A DNA stretch of 64,000 nt from Uloborus plumipes (Eukaryota > Arthropoda > Arachnida > Araneae > Uloboridae). The notes beneath the pieces are model-generated. The model was not told where the DNA came from, searched no databases, and saw only the letters and a list, made by a program, of their open reading frames with translations. Location: the NCBI GenBank assembly GCA_038373865.1, contig JAXGGA010005139.1:1-64000 (forward strand), read 5' to 3'. Positions 47,456-59,285 of this stretch are shown in pieces. Every line of letters begins with the position of its first letter. Position 1 is the first letter of the stretch. The position numbers were made by a program, and so were the translations under genes.

Positions 47456-48000
47456 TTTATTTAATTTTTTCAAAAAAAAGTTTGGTCGCTTTAAATCGCA
47501 AAAACTGAAAATATTTTTGATCAATTTTCATTTTTTTTTTATATATATGAACAAAAATACATAAACTTTAATTTTTATTCGGTAATTTTAAAAATAATAA
47601 TTTTAAATAAAATTAAAATATTTGAGTAAAAATTTCGAAAAATTCGAAGGTACTTTTTCTTCAAAAAATCATATTTTTTGAACAATTTTTTTTTTAATTT
47701 GCCGAATAAAAATTCAAGTAAACTGTTTGAAAAAGATGTTCTCCAAATTTCAGAATGTTATCTTTATTAGTTCTTGAGTTATAAGAATGTGAATTCACAA
47801 AATCCGGAAAAATTGCATCATGACGAAAAACGCATTTAAAGTTTTATATTATTTATTATATTATCATATTATCATATCATTATAATTATCATTTCTTCCG
47901 TTATAATGAAGATAAAAACAAGATTCAAAAGTCATTTTTAAGAGAAGAAAACAGAATTTTTTGGAATAATAAAAAAAAATGCAAAACTGGACGATTTTTG
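47456..48000. other. Body of the TTAA-flanked element
   Basis: AT-rich, no ORF; part of the 43850-48014 element. Confidence 0.5.
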
Positions 48001-48150
48001 CATCCCAGACCCCCTTAAAACTGTAAAAAGCATGGTAATAAACTGTAAATTTGCAGTTTATTACTGTAAAATTGGAAATTTTAACAGTTTATTACTATAA
48101 AATTAACTGTATTATACTGTAAGAACAACATTCATTTTTTACCATGTAGG

Positions 48151-49585
48151 AAAACATTAATTTTTTTTTTCCAGGTGGACGCATTATTTACCCAAGCATT
48201 AAACAAATCATCACTTTCAATGACCTCGCTTACATCTCGCTTTCTGATGCATATTACGTTCTCTTATTGACTACGTCACAAGCGCCACACAACGAGGGGG
48301 TACTTCAGGCATGTTGGTTTTTACATCATTAAAATATCTTAATGTACCCAAGTTCATCATTGTTGTGACCACGAAACATAAGGAAGTCCGAACAAGTAAT
48401 GTTCCGACTTGTTGTTTAAACATACAACGAAATGGCTACTAAAGGAATAAGACTGAAGGTCTCATCAAGGAAGTTTGGAATAATTAGATTCTGCCATATT
48501 TTCACGATGAAATTCGTCAATTTTTTGAAGTTTTCACTCTACTTACTCAGTACTGCGGCCAGTTTGGTTGGATAGGACATACTTTTTAATCTTTACCAAA
48601 CACAAAAATCCATAATAAATGAAACAGAAATATGTGTGTGTGTATATTCCCTCTACAAATCTATAGTTTACTTCGGATCTGGACCAAATTTGGCAGGGAG
48701 TTACTTGGGCACACTGGAAGAGTCGTAAAGGGCCTTGTTAGGGTCGAACACCAAAAAGTACTGAACCTATTAAAATTTAAATTCAAACACCCGAAAATGG
48801 CGCAAAATGGCTCTTTCTACCCGAAATAATCATCAGATTTTCTCGATTTTGGTCTCATTGGAAAGGTCGAGAAAAATACCTTTTCAGAAGAGATCATTCC
48901 AAAGGTTTTCAAATTACAAATCGATATTTTCACACAGAAAAAAAATATGGGCGTTTTTAAGTTGGTAAAAATTAATTTTAAATTATATTCGAAAAGTTGT
49001 CTGCAGCGAGCGTGACAGAAATTAATTGGCGTGAAGAAAATCATTAATAAGAAAAAGGTGTTGCCATTTTTTTCTTGAACATGAACCAATAAAATTCTTG
49101 CTTTTGCTTTTAGGCTTGTTTTGTAACGGAGGATTTGAAACTTTTTTGGCGATTGATTCATTTTTCGTACTGCGTGAAGCAAAAACATTTTCAATCAAAT
49201 CGGGACTTTTGGACACGCGTCACTTAAACTAGTGAAGAATAAAAAAAAAAAATACACAGGAGATTGTACATAAAGTTTGCAGATAAATTTCAAGACTCAA
49301 CTTAAGCAACCATGCGATTGTGGATTATGCACTTTTCCAACTTTGAAAATGATTCACGTGTTCGAGGCTTTCCTCGAATCAAACCACTTTGAAAGTTTTT
49401 CCCAGAACATTTTTTCACAAAATACTTGCTAAAAGCGAAGTAAAAGAGACGATAAAAGATCAGGTGGCCTTGACCTTCGATTCGAGAGTTTAACTGTGAA
49501 GTATTATGATTATATGTGGTATCGATCAAAGTTATTTTGTTGGTCAGCACCCGTGTATTTGCGTACATTCTGTAAACGTTTATTT
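48151..49585. other. Intron sequence, nothing certain
   Basis: 48630-48840 has TTCCCTCTACAAATCTATAG and GGACCAAATTTGGCAGGGAG, reminiscent of repeat tails, without defined ends. A 125-codon minus stretch at 48817-49194 is low-complexity and overlaps another frame. Confidence 0.35.
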
Positions 49586-49671
49586 CAAGCATTATACACG
49601 GTGGTTATGAATTAACGTGAGGTGTTTGGAGCCCTCTAGCCGCGCAGTACTGGACGAAACATTGTCAAATT

Positions 49672-49975
49672 GGAACTACTTTGATATACACCCCCAAATC
49701 GGAAATTTGGCGACTTTTTTTTCGCCAAGTAAAATACCTGTTTATGTTGTTGCCACAAAAAAAATGTCGCCATAAAACTTTTTAAAAAAAAACTCAAAGA
49801 ATGATACAAAATGCAAGAAAATACTAAATTTGGCAACAGCAAAAACCTAAAAGCTGAAAAAAACTAAATTGGCAACACAAAAATAAGAAACAGCAACCCT
49901 AAAAAGTTCGTAAGGAGTGCAAGATTTGGCGCTTATTTTTTTTTTGGGGGGGGGGAGGTATATCAAAGTTATACC
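49672..49975 (-). mobile_element. hAT-like MITE, intact copy
   Basis: GGAACTACTTTGATATACAC to (inverse) GGTATAACTTTGATATACC, with identical GTCAAATT (49664-49671, 49976-49983). 304 bp, same family as 18141-18714. Confidence 0.92.
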
Positions 49976-49989
49976 GTCAAATTTCATGG

Positions 49990-50641
49990 GCATTCCATTG
50001 GATTTTTATTTCAAAAATAAAAAAAAAGTTTAAAACATCGTCACCAGGGGACATTTTGGCGCTACAACAGTGTATTACTTTGATTATCGAAGAATTAAAT
50101 GCTACTGACAAATTATGCATCCATTTTATTTCTCTGACTTTTAAAGCCATGATATCTCTTTCAACTTGTGATATCAGAAACATTTCTTTGATACACAACA
50201 CTTTTCAGCGCACAGCATTAGCATTTTCATTTCGCTGGTAATACAGCTTCACTAACAAGGCACGGTCCCGCTAGGTAAGATGCATCTAAAGACAAAACTC
50301 TCTGGGCTCAGAATGATAATTCTTTCAGTTCGTCATTTTATACTGATGATCGATCGCTAAATGCAACGCGTTTATGCAAATTATTGCATTCTATTTGGTT
50401 AACTGCACCACTATTTTCTTTGTGGTGACTTTTTTTTTATAGGACGGTGATCACGGCGATCATATTAAACCTCATTTGCAAAGAACAATGATTTATTCTC
50501 AGCGAAATTGATCTGTACGAGCATTTTTTCAAATTTAATTTGCGATATTAACAGTGATACACTTTTAAAGCGCCAAATTTTCCCCTGGTGACGATTTTTT
50601 AAACTTTTTTTTTTTTTTAATTTCAGAAATCGAAATCCCAT
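49990..50641. mobile_element. MITE with GTCACCAGGGG inverted ends
   Basis: GTTTAAAACATCGTCACCAG with GGGACATTTTGGCGCT is inverse to AGCGCCAAATTTTCCCCTGG with TGACGATTTTTTAAAC. Extended matches reach ATTGGATTTT / AAATCCCAT. No ORF. Confidence 0.65.
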
Positions 50642-50645
50642 TTTT

Positions 50646-52343
50646 AGCCTACTTTCCCGTTAAAAATAAAAGAAAGACAAAAAAAGTATTAAAGTAGCTA
50701 ATGCTCTAAAAATATCGCCAGTCCAAATTCGCCAGTAAAAAATATCGCCAAGTCCAAAAATATCGCCAAGTTAAAAAAATAAAGAGGTAAAATGAACATC
50801 GAAAAATTAAAAATTTGAAAGTAGGGTATTGAGATGGGGAATTTGTGTGTCGGTTTGGTTAATGTGAGCCGTTCAAACATCGTCCGCGATATAACTTTTG
50901 AATGAACAGTCCGATTTGAACAAACTTTTTTTTGTTCGAAAGATCTTTTCAAGGATACTTCATTCCCGTATCTACATTTTCGATTTGAACAATTTTTCGT
51001 TCAACATTGAACCGTTCAAACAAGCTGTCACCCCTAATAACTTTTGAGTGAACAGTCCGATTTAAACAATTTTATTTTTTTCGAAGCATCTCGGCAAGGA
51101 TACTTTATTAATGTATTTAAATTTTAAATTTGAACATTTTTGGTTCAACATTGAACCGTTCAAGCAACCCTTCCCCACCTAATAACTTTTAAGTGAACCG
51201 TCCGAATTGAATAAACATTTTTTTTGTTCGAAAGATCACAAGAATACTTCATTTCCGTATCTACATTTTCGATTTGAACGATTTTTCGTTCAACATTGAA
51301 CCGTTCAAACAAGCTCTCACCCCTAATAACTTTTGAGTGAACAGTTCGATTTAAAAAAAAAACTTTTTTTTGTTCGAAAGATCTCGGCAAGGATACTTCA
51401 TTACCGTATTTAAATTTTCAATGTGAACATTTTTTCGTTCAATATTGAACCGTTCAAGATTTCTAAACCTTTCTCCACCTAATAACTTTTAAGTGAACTG
51501 TCTGAATTGAATAAACTTTTTTTTTTTTCGAAAGATCTCGGAGAGACTCATTTCCATATTTCACTTTTCAATTTGAACCATTTTTCGTTCAATGATGAAC
51601 CGTTCAGAAAAATTTCTAACACGAGCGCCTACTAGGAAATTTAAATTGAATGTTGATTCTGAACTTAAAGGCAGATTTCCTTCAAACTAACTTTGTAAGA
51701 AAACGGTTTTGATAAAAAATGTATGTTAAGTACTTTTCTGAAAAATCTTTTGTGAGGCCTCTGATTCCGACTCCGATTCCGCAAACATGGCGGAAATGCA
51801 GGCTCAGAAAAAAAAATGACTGACTGGGCAGACGATTTTTTGTTTATTTATTCATTTTTTTTTTTGTTTAATTAATTATTATTATTTTTATTTATTTTTT
51901 TTTTTTGGCACACGATATTTTTTTTCTTGATTACAAAAATTGTTCATTCACTAGAGCATTTTATTCTGGCAACGGATTAAAAATAAAATTCGAGACATTT
52001 TACTAACGAACGAGGTTTTTTTTCTTTCTTTGACAAAATGTGTTTTGATGTTCTTTGTACTTTTATTTTATTTATTATTTTTTTTCTTTTGAAACCGATT
52101 GCGAATTTTTTCTACGGAAGAACTATAACAGTTACATTCTTTAAAAGGTGCGACAAAACTTGATTTACTCGTTTATTTACCTTTTACGTGTCCATTTCAT
52201 CTGATGAGAGGGGTAAATTTTGCTTTTAGAAATCAGCTTTAAGTGCTATAAAGGTATGTTTGACATAATTTTCAGTTTTAGATATTCAAGAGAATATTGA
52301 TTAGATGCTAGAATGCCGATGTCGATGTACGGGAAAGTAGGCT
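50646..52343 (+). mobile_element. Helentron/DINE-like element, copy 3
   Basis: AGCCTACTTTCCCGT start, ACGGGAAAGTAGGCT end, then the same GTTCTTGACAGAAC hairpin and CTTCTTGT (to about 52371). The core holds about five ~146-bp repeats (50870-51600). It stands alone, not in a palindrome, so the single unit is the mobile form. Confidence 0.75.
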
Positions 52344-52479
52344 CGTTTAGTTCTTGACAGAACTTCTTGTCTAATATGTGTGCCCATGAAATTTGACCAC
52401 GTTTCTCCCAGTACTTTGCGCGTTAGAGGGCTCCAAACACCTCTCGTTAACTTATAACCACCCTGTATAATGTATAGCT

Positions 52480-52740
52480 AATACATATGTAAACAAATAC
52501 ATAATTAATAATAGAAATAAAAGAAATAGCTTATGTTAAAAAAATGAATTAATGAATAATTTTTATTAAAACACTCTGTAAATAATTTAAATTAAGAAAA
52601 TAAATTAATAAATAATTCAAATAAAAAAATAACTAAATAAATAAGTAAATAAATTAAAAAAAAATCCCCCCCCCCCAAAAAAAAATTTTTGATGGCGCAA
52701 CTTGAGCCATAATCCCCTCCCCCCTGTGGGCACCCCTGAT
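52480..52740. repeat. Right-end fragment of the CAGGGGTGCC element
   Basis: GATGGCGCAACTTGAGCCAT, a C run and TGTGGGCACCCCTG match 25155-25210, with the AAATAAATTAAT-rich run before it also shared. Confidence 0.7.
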
Positions 52741-52890
52741 ACCCAAGCTTTGCCTTCAATTTACAATTTTCAAAATATTTTAATTTCTCAATTTTAGTAA
52801 GCATAGAATTGTGGATTAGGGAATTTTTTTTTACTTTGGAAATAATATAAAATTTTCGACTCTTTCCTCGGTTCAACTCGTCAAATTTAA

Positions 52891-53405
52891 ACCCACTAAT
52901 GCCTAGCATCCCTTTTTAAGGACGGTCCAAAAAAAGGTCTGAATTTACCAAAAATGAACATTTTAACCAAATAATAATGTTCAATTGGTACCCTGGTATT
53001 GTTTCAATTCGTTATTAACAGATTGCAGCCCATAGCCATTGTAAAGTGTGTTCTGTGGCAGTTTTAATATGATCTATATCAAAAATGACATCGTTCACAA
53101 TCTCAAGGAAAAAAGCTAAGTTTTCAAAGTTATTACCAGCTTCCCAGTTTATGCTAATTGCTGATTGTATTTCTTCTTATAAAATGTCTTTTTAAATATT
53201 ATATCGTAGGCAGAAAAAAATTTTAGTAAAACAAGTATGTACCCTCTGGGGTCTGTCGTAACTTTTGAGGGACGATTTTTCTTTCCTCAATAAAAAAATT
53301 AATTTTTACATAATATTTTTTTCATTATTTTTTCTGTCCATTAAATACTGTTTGTGACCAGTATACAAAATATCTTTGGAAAAAAAAATGTCAGGCATTA
53401 ATGGG
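52891..53405 (+). mobile_element. TTAA-type MITE, copy 3, beside an exon
   Basis: ACCCACTAATGCCTAGCATC to TGTCAGGCATTAATGGG|TTAA. It ends 31 bp from the donor of the catalytic-serine exon. Confidence 0.85.
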
Positions 53406-53436
53406 TTAATTTTCACCGTGTACTTGCTTCACCTAC

Positions 53437-53556
53437 CTCTAGTGGGCTTGTGGGAATAGATGCCGGTGAAGAGGCTCGGAACCCGAAGGCTCCCCAGCAT
53501 GTCGTTGCCCAGTCCTATCACGGATCCGGCAGCTGCGATCAGAGCACTCTCGCCCC
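53437..53556 (-). CDS. faah2-like: FAAH2-like amidase gene A, exon with the nucleophile serine
   Basis: Exon of 120 nt, phase 1 at both ends, bounded by TTTCAG and GTAGGT. Joined to the previous exon it completes GGSSGGES and continues ALIAAAGSVIGLGND, MLGSLRVPSLFTGIY and SHKPTRG. The Ser in LGSLR aligns with the nucleophile of the family motif G-S/N-D-I-G-G-S-I-R. The usual first Gly of the GGS triplet is Leu here (CTG). That Gly is part of the oxyanion-hole loop in FAAH, so the change is notable; the nucleophile itself is kept. A TTAA-flanked MITE ends only 31 bp inside the following intron. Confidence 0.93.
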
Positions 53557-54050
53557 CTGAAATCACAAGAGACGTTGTTAAAAACGTGAAGCAGTTTCAT
53601 AGAACAAAAAGTAATTGAGCATACTCTTTGAAGCAAAAGCAAATATACAACGTCGGAAACAAGCGGATGCCTTAAGTCCAAAAAATTAAAACAAAATGTA
53701 AAAACAAAAAAGGTTCGCATCGTGACCTACTGTCTGTTTGCGTATTGTGCGCCTGGCAGCCACGAACGCTTCCATTTGAAAAAGGGGAGATAGGTTTAGG
53801 ATAAGCCTTTCCCGATATCTTCAGTTTTTGTTCGATTGCTACTTCCTCGTTGCTCTTCCCCCCCTATTTCGAGAAAGTCAGAAGATACTTGGCGCGTGCG
53901 CAGATTCGACGGAGGTCTCGCGAAAAAATGTTAGACAGTAAAGGTGACGCGTTTGGGTCGGAACCAGAAAGTCTTTGCGTTGCAATCAATGCTTTGAGAA
54001 AAGAGGAGGTACAGTGGTTATTGTAACATAGGTCCTAGCACATATAGTGT
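53557..54050. other. Gene A intron next to the catalytic exon
   Basis: 53740-53990 is GC-richer with no ORF or splice pattern I trust. Confidence 0.35.
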
Positions 54051-54059
54051 AATAAATAA

Positions 54060-54335
54060 ATACCTTTGTGCATAAAAATAAAAGCATATAAAACAACGTT
54101 GAAAAGCACAACTACGCAGGAATACGCGCAGACACGGGTTTCGGCGTTGCAAGGAACGCCTGGAAAAAATGTGAGCTTATGGATGCACAAACATCCGACA
54201 AAAGGATGTCTGATATCCGTGCATCCATAAGCACACATTTTTTTGTATTGAAAAAGGCGTTCCTTGTGACGTCGAAACACGTGCCTTTCAATGTTGTTTT
54301 ATATGCTTTCAAAAACTTTGTGCTCAAAAGTAAAT
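54060..54335. mobile_element. Fold-back repeat with GGCGTTCCTTG hairpins
   Basis: AAGCATATAAAACAACGTTG pairs with CAATGTTGTTTTATATGCTT; inside, GCGTTGCAAGGAACGCC and TTATGGATGC / GCATCCATAA pair too. A related, diverged unit lies at 54795-55040 in inverted order. Confidence 0.7.
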
Positions 54336-54340
54336 TAGGG

Positions 54341-55044
54341 TAATCCAACGTTTGATGGCACAATGGGGGAGTTTCTTTCAGTCAAAAGTGCTACTTTTTG
54401 TTACTGAAATTGATAGAATGATATAAAAAAAATAACATGGGCCCGAAAAATACTTTCATTTTCCCAACAGTTTATTTTTTTATTCATTTTTTAAAATACC
54501 CCACCTTGAAAACGGGGCGTGGTTTTTGTGACGTCAGTAGTGCACCTAACAGCTCTTTTTCCAATAATAACACCATTTTGCTTGACTTGAGTTGTCCAAT
54601 CGCAGGAGTCGGTGACGTCACGACCTTCGTCATATTACTACACCCACTACCTCACTACAACAGATTTCGCGCTTACGTGCACCACTGACGTCATGCGCAG
54701 ACGTTTTTTTTTTTTTTTCGGAATAGCATCTGCGCCCTGGTTAAAATAATTCGTAAAAAATATATAACTGTGTCAAAAAATAAAAGAAATGGTCAATTCC
54801 TATGTTTTGAAGCATGCTCTTTTAGAAAAAAATACTTTTGAAATTTCGCATGCACGTGTTTGGGGTTTACAAGGAACCCCTCTTTCAATGCAAAGAAGTG
54901 GGAGCTTTGGGGTGAAAAGTTTTGTCTTTTCTCGGAAAACTTTTCATCTCTCATACTTCTTTGGATTAAAAAAGGAGTTACTTATAACTCCGAAGCGCGT
55001 GCATGCAGCTATCTGCCTTAATTGTGCCATCAAACGCTGGATTA
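54341..55044. repeat. Segment bounded by inverted TAATCCAACGTTTGATGGC
   Basis: TAATCCAACGTTTGATGGCA is inverse to GTGCCATCAAACGCTGGATT. Between them are three TGACGTCA-type sites (about 54530, 54612, 54686) in a GC-richer block. Confidence 0.5.
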
Positions 55045-57012
55045 AACTGATTCGCGAGAGAGCGTAAAGCAGTTTCATAATAGAAAAAATAATTGAATAT
55101 ATTCTTTGAAAACAACTTTGATTTGCGCTATAAACGTTAAACAGTTTGAAAAACAGGGGTACTTAACTTAGTACTTTTTGAAAACATTGTCAGCTCTATT
55201 TAATGGCGTAAAGCAATAAAGGAAGAAAGAATACTCCACTTAAAACGGTTACCCTCCCTCCTCGATTAAATCATATGATAACCCTCAAAGTTCCAACATT
55301 TGTTTATTTTTTTTTCACCTCGTACAAATGTTATGAAAGTCCCAAAAATTATTCCTGTTCTTTTTCAAAGTTAAAAAAAAAACTGTGGAAGCTTTTACAC
55401 GCACTTATCTTTGTACTGCTGTGCAACTATCTCGTCACTGCTTCATCCCAGCCCCCCCCCCCCCCCCCCCCAGCGCCAATGTTTTGAAAATCTCTAGCTA
55501 CTTTCATTAAGTGCGCTCCATCCTTTATTTTTCATGCACACAAACCAGTAGTCATTGAAGACTCGAGTTCACTAAGAGTTCTCCCAAACAATATGTGAAG
55601 AGTCAACAAACGTAATTGTCTTAAAATCACTACCTTTATTGACTCTCCCGTAATCGCAGTCTGCCGTTTTCTAACTCAGTACTTCCTCCTTCCTTATGAA
55701 AGAAAATTAAAATGCTCGTTTATCCTTGGTTATTACAATTACAACGAATGAAGTAATGTTTCAAGTTGCCAAACGCAATGGAGGAATTAAAATGGAAAAA
55801 CAAATGAAAACACAAGTTCACAAACGTTAAATATTTTACACTAATACTAATTTTTCAGGGTCAGTATACATGGATTTTAATACGAAAAAGAAATTATTTT
55901 CTGGAAGTTTCGCGGAAAAGATGTAAAAGTTTTGCAATTCCAGACATTTTTTAACGAGGATAGACTGACACGAGAGCCAGCAATAACAAAATATGCTATT
56001 TTTTGCTAAGAAACCATGTATTATTATACAATTCTCTGGTGCGCTACTAAGAAACGACCATGGTCCTTATAGTATGTTGACAGTGACAGGAATTTTTCCC
56101 AGTCCAGGGTTTGACGATATTTGCGCCTTAGCATGCAACGATATCTATCCAGTTGTTTGAATGTCTGTCTGTCAGTTTGTCCGCCAAATGATTCCGTTGA
56201 AGGTCCCAAAACTCAAATTAGTTATCTATTAGATTTGACAGAGAGAGCAACGTTTTCTTTAATTCAGGATTCAATATGACAGAAACGCAAATATGGTAAA
56301 GAGTCAATGAAGGTAAGGAATGCTCAAAATCTAGGTTGCCGGAGGGATTGAATCGCTTACATCGTAAAAAAAAATTGACCAGAGAAGACCTTCATAAATC
56401 TAAGTTCGCCCAAAAGTTGTTGGATTTTTCTATTTGTTGCCAGCCCAAGTATTACAGATAGTATTCAATTGGATGAGTTCGCTACAAAAGATTTTTTAAT
56501 AATAGTTATTTAGTGATAGTCATTGCTTAACCATCGAGAGGCGCAACCGGTCATTTCCACGCCTGCAATTTGGACACAAAACTTAGGAAAAGGGAAAATT
56601 TTCTCCAGTCTTCTCGTAAACAAAGTAACTGATGCACAACGGTCGACCACATAACTTTTCGAGTGGTCTTTATAGCCGATGTCCTAGCTCTAGGGCTCAC
56701 CACTGTCCTAGATATGAAATGCCACACAAGATATAAAATGTAATTAAAAGGTTAACTATATAAAGCCACCGCTGAATTAATATTGGAGAAATACATCAGA
56801 ATCATGTCGTATGTCTGCAGTTTCTATAATATAGAAGTTTGAGCTGTTTTAACAAAGTAGGGAATTTGTCAACGTGGAATATAAAACAGAGTTTCTACAA
56901 ATTAGTTGCCAAAAAGGATGATTCACCGAATATAATTCACAAGGGGTAAACTAAAGCTCATTTCTTTAAAAGATAGAGTAATATTCCAAGTTCACCATTA
57001 TCATGAATGTTT
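55045..57012. other. Gene A intron sequence, nothing recognised
   Basis: AT-rich with a C17-like run near 55450. Short ORFs show no family resemblance. Confidence 0.4.
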
Positions 57013-57483
57013 GATGGAACCATGGGCGGAGTTAAGGGGGGGCTTAGGGGGGCTAAGCTCCCTTGGCCAGGTTATTAGCCCCCCCCCCTGAAGGAAAAAA
57101 TACCCTTTTTTTAAATTAATAAATACGTACGTCATTCAGGACAAATAACACCGAGAAGATCATGCAATCATTCGGAAACCTGGGTGATGGCGCTTATTAG
57201 CCCCCCCCCCCCCTGAAGAAAAAAGAACATAAACGAGACAAAGTTTTCCTTCAACATTAGCAGTTGTCATCGCTCTTCCAAAAAAAAACCCTCCTAAGAA
57301 CTAAAATATATTTTTGCTCAGTATTGAACATTCTACGAAACTTTTTCTCCTTAGCTTATGCTCTGCTCTACTAATTTTTGTTCATAGTACATCCGTTAAC
57401 GATATCAAACAGTGAATCTTCCTACCGAACTATTTTGCTGGGAAACTAATTGATGTATGTGTTTTTATCTCGTGCCTCCGGTC

Positions 57484-57742
57484 CATGGGCGCCCATATGC
57501 GGAATTTGAAGGGAGGGCTCGAATATTTCTCCCGTGGTTTAGCAGGATATTTTTCTCATGCAAAGCAATTTCAGCACAGATTAAAGTTATTTAAATTTGG
57601 TATTTTTAATAACTTATTCATTAATGGCTGAAAAATAAATGCTTTCATATTTTTGCCGAAAAAATAGCACTGAAAGGGAGGAAATTCTAATTTCTAACGG
57701 GGGGGGGGGGGGAGCTGGAGCCCTCCTTTATGGGCGCCCATA
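57484..57742. mobile_element. Small hAT-like MITE nested in 57021-62366
   Basis: CATGGGCGCCCATATGCGG and (inverse) TATGGGCGCCCATAAAGGAG; flanks CTCCGGTC / CTCCGGCC match 7 of 8. The end sequence is itself a palindrome, ATGGGCGCCCAT. Confidence 0.8.
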
Positions 57743-58062
57743 CTCCGGCCTGCATTCAACAGACCTCATATGAAATAAAAGTTAATATTAAAATGTATTC
57801 ATAAAGAAGTAATAAAAACCAAAATAACAGTAAATATTATGAAGAAAACAATGTTAATTCATCTCTAAAATGCAAATTTTGTGCTAGTTTAGGTCGATTT
57901 TATTACTTTTATTTTGAACACAGAAACAGTTTCAATTCCCAATTGAAAGCCTTATAAGAAAATTAAAACAATAAAATAAAAGGAATTTATGAATTTCAAC
58001 TCTGTGAACCCAGATTGTTATTTTCAAGTTGCATTCAAAATTATAAATAAATAAATAAATAA

Positions 58063-58064
<2 letters not shown>

Positions 58065-58112
<48 letters not shown>
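58065..58112. repeat. (TA)n microsatellite
   Basis: About 24 TA units just before the Helitron 5' end; the preceding AAAT repeats are also simple. Confidence 0.95.
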
Positions 58113-58115
<3 letters not shown>

Positions 58116-58764
58116 TTTTTTTATATCTATATATATAAAGATGACGGTGTTTGTTTGTTTGTTCGTTTGTAACCGATGGCCAGAAGCCCCCACAGCACCC
58201 ACAGACCTGAAACGTGGCTCAAAAATTCGAACGTATCCCAGTAAAATGCACCTCGAAAGCCAAATTTTTAATTTCGAATTAGTTATTTTTAAATTAATTA
58301 AGAAGTCTCATTTTTGGTGTATCCGCCATAATTGAGGGGGCGGGGAAACCTTCCCCCACCCCAAAGCATTATATATCACTGGAAATGGTTTTTTTTCTTA
58401 AAAAGAAAAGTTGTATCACGTTTCTGTCCGTTAATTACGACAGGAGATATTAATTAATCCAATTTAGCCGATTTTCAAGGCATAATTCTACGCAATACTG
58501 AAACACTAGGTGGGGGGGGGGGGTATTGCTATGGAAAAAAAAAGATTTTCTGAATTTAACATTGAACCCCCTAGGATGATACAATGTCATACAAAGATGA
58601 CATAACAAGCAATTTTTTTGGAATATCTGAAAAATTGTCCAAACTCTGGGTGTTTTTTCATATTTTGACTTTATTTCTCGTTTTTGCATTGCTTCGAAAA
58701 CATTTTGAACAACAATAAGGAAATAAAAATGTTAGATTAACTTTCTTTGGTGATACAATCTAAG

Positions 58765-59211
58765 TTAAATATTGTCACAGTCTGTATTTGCTATATTATT
58801 AATTAAAACATGATTAATTAGTTCAAAAATAATTGTTCTTGTAGAGGAAACATCTACGGAAACGTCTATTATCGGCCGAATAATGATGATTTGTTCCCCA
58901 TTAGTTTTATGTATGTCATCTTGTACTGGCCATATCCAATACAAGTTTGAATCTTTTTTAACCCTTTTCATATATTTTATCCTGTATGCATCAGTGCCTT
59001 CATCTAATTTGCTTATGACTTAACCAATTACCCACTCTCCATCCCAAAGTGCAGCAACCATTTCATTCTCAGGCACATCTTGCAATGGCAGTGGATCATC
59101 TACAGATTCTGCATTTGTATCAGATGTATTACATAAAACAGCTCTGATATTATCTACAGTTGCAGTAACATCATTAACTTTATGGCCATATAGGACCTTT
59201 AAGTTGCTCAT
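58765..59211 (-). pseudogene. Broken ORF with PENEMVAALWDGEW / YWxWPVQDD motifs
   Basis: Reads MSNLKVLYGHKVNDVTATVD, then VPENEMVAALWDGEWVIG, a stop, then LDEGTDAYRIKYMKR, LYWIWPVQDDIHK and GEQIIIIRPIIDVSVDV. W-D-G-E-W...Y-x-I-K-Y-M...Y-W...P...D resembles the C-terminal domain of some transposon-borne proteins, but I cannot name it. The in-frame stop after WVIG is absent from the plus-strand arm, which has GVGQVISKLDE there. Confidence 0.5.
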
Positions 59212-59285
59212 AATTGTCTCAGGACTTAACCCTCATTGCTTGAAAAGTATGTGGTCTTGTTTTAAATTTCACTTTTAAACTTCAC

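Larger units (their letters stand above)
43850..48014. mobile_element. TTAA-flanked element inside the ACTGTAAAA MITE
   Basis: Ends GGGAGTCCGGAACACA and (inverse) GGGGGTCTGGGATGCA, with TTAA at 43846-43849 and 48015-48018. Minus its own insert it is about 675 bp, a piggyBac-type MITE by its target site; no transposase. Confidence 0.7.
43788..48150. mobile_element. ACTGTAAAA-family MITE, copy h, split by a 4.2-kb nest
   Basis: Left half ACACTGCAAAAAAGGAACTG to AATTCCAATTTAA (43849); right half TTAAAACTGTAAAAAGCATG to ATTCATTTTTTACCATG. The junction falls at TTAA, and the halves together rebuild the TTCCAGTTTAAAACTGTAAA found intact in copies d and b. Confidence 0.75.
49588..52475. mobile_element. 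Element with ~100-bp inverted ends, filled by insertions
   Basis: ATACACGGTGGTTATGAATT with GAGGTGTTTGGAGCCCTCTA at the left is the inverse of the segment ending at 52475 (ATACAGGGTGGTTATAAGTT). After removal of the MITE at 49672, the match continues through GTCAAATTTCATGGGCA. Confidence 0.65.

Noticed and set aside
48817..49194. 125-codon minus-strand ORF
   Set aside because: Low complexity, overlaps another long frame, no recognisable motif or splice context.
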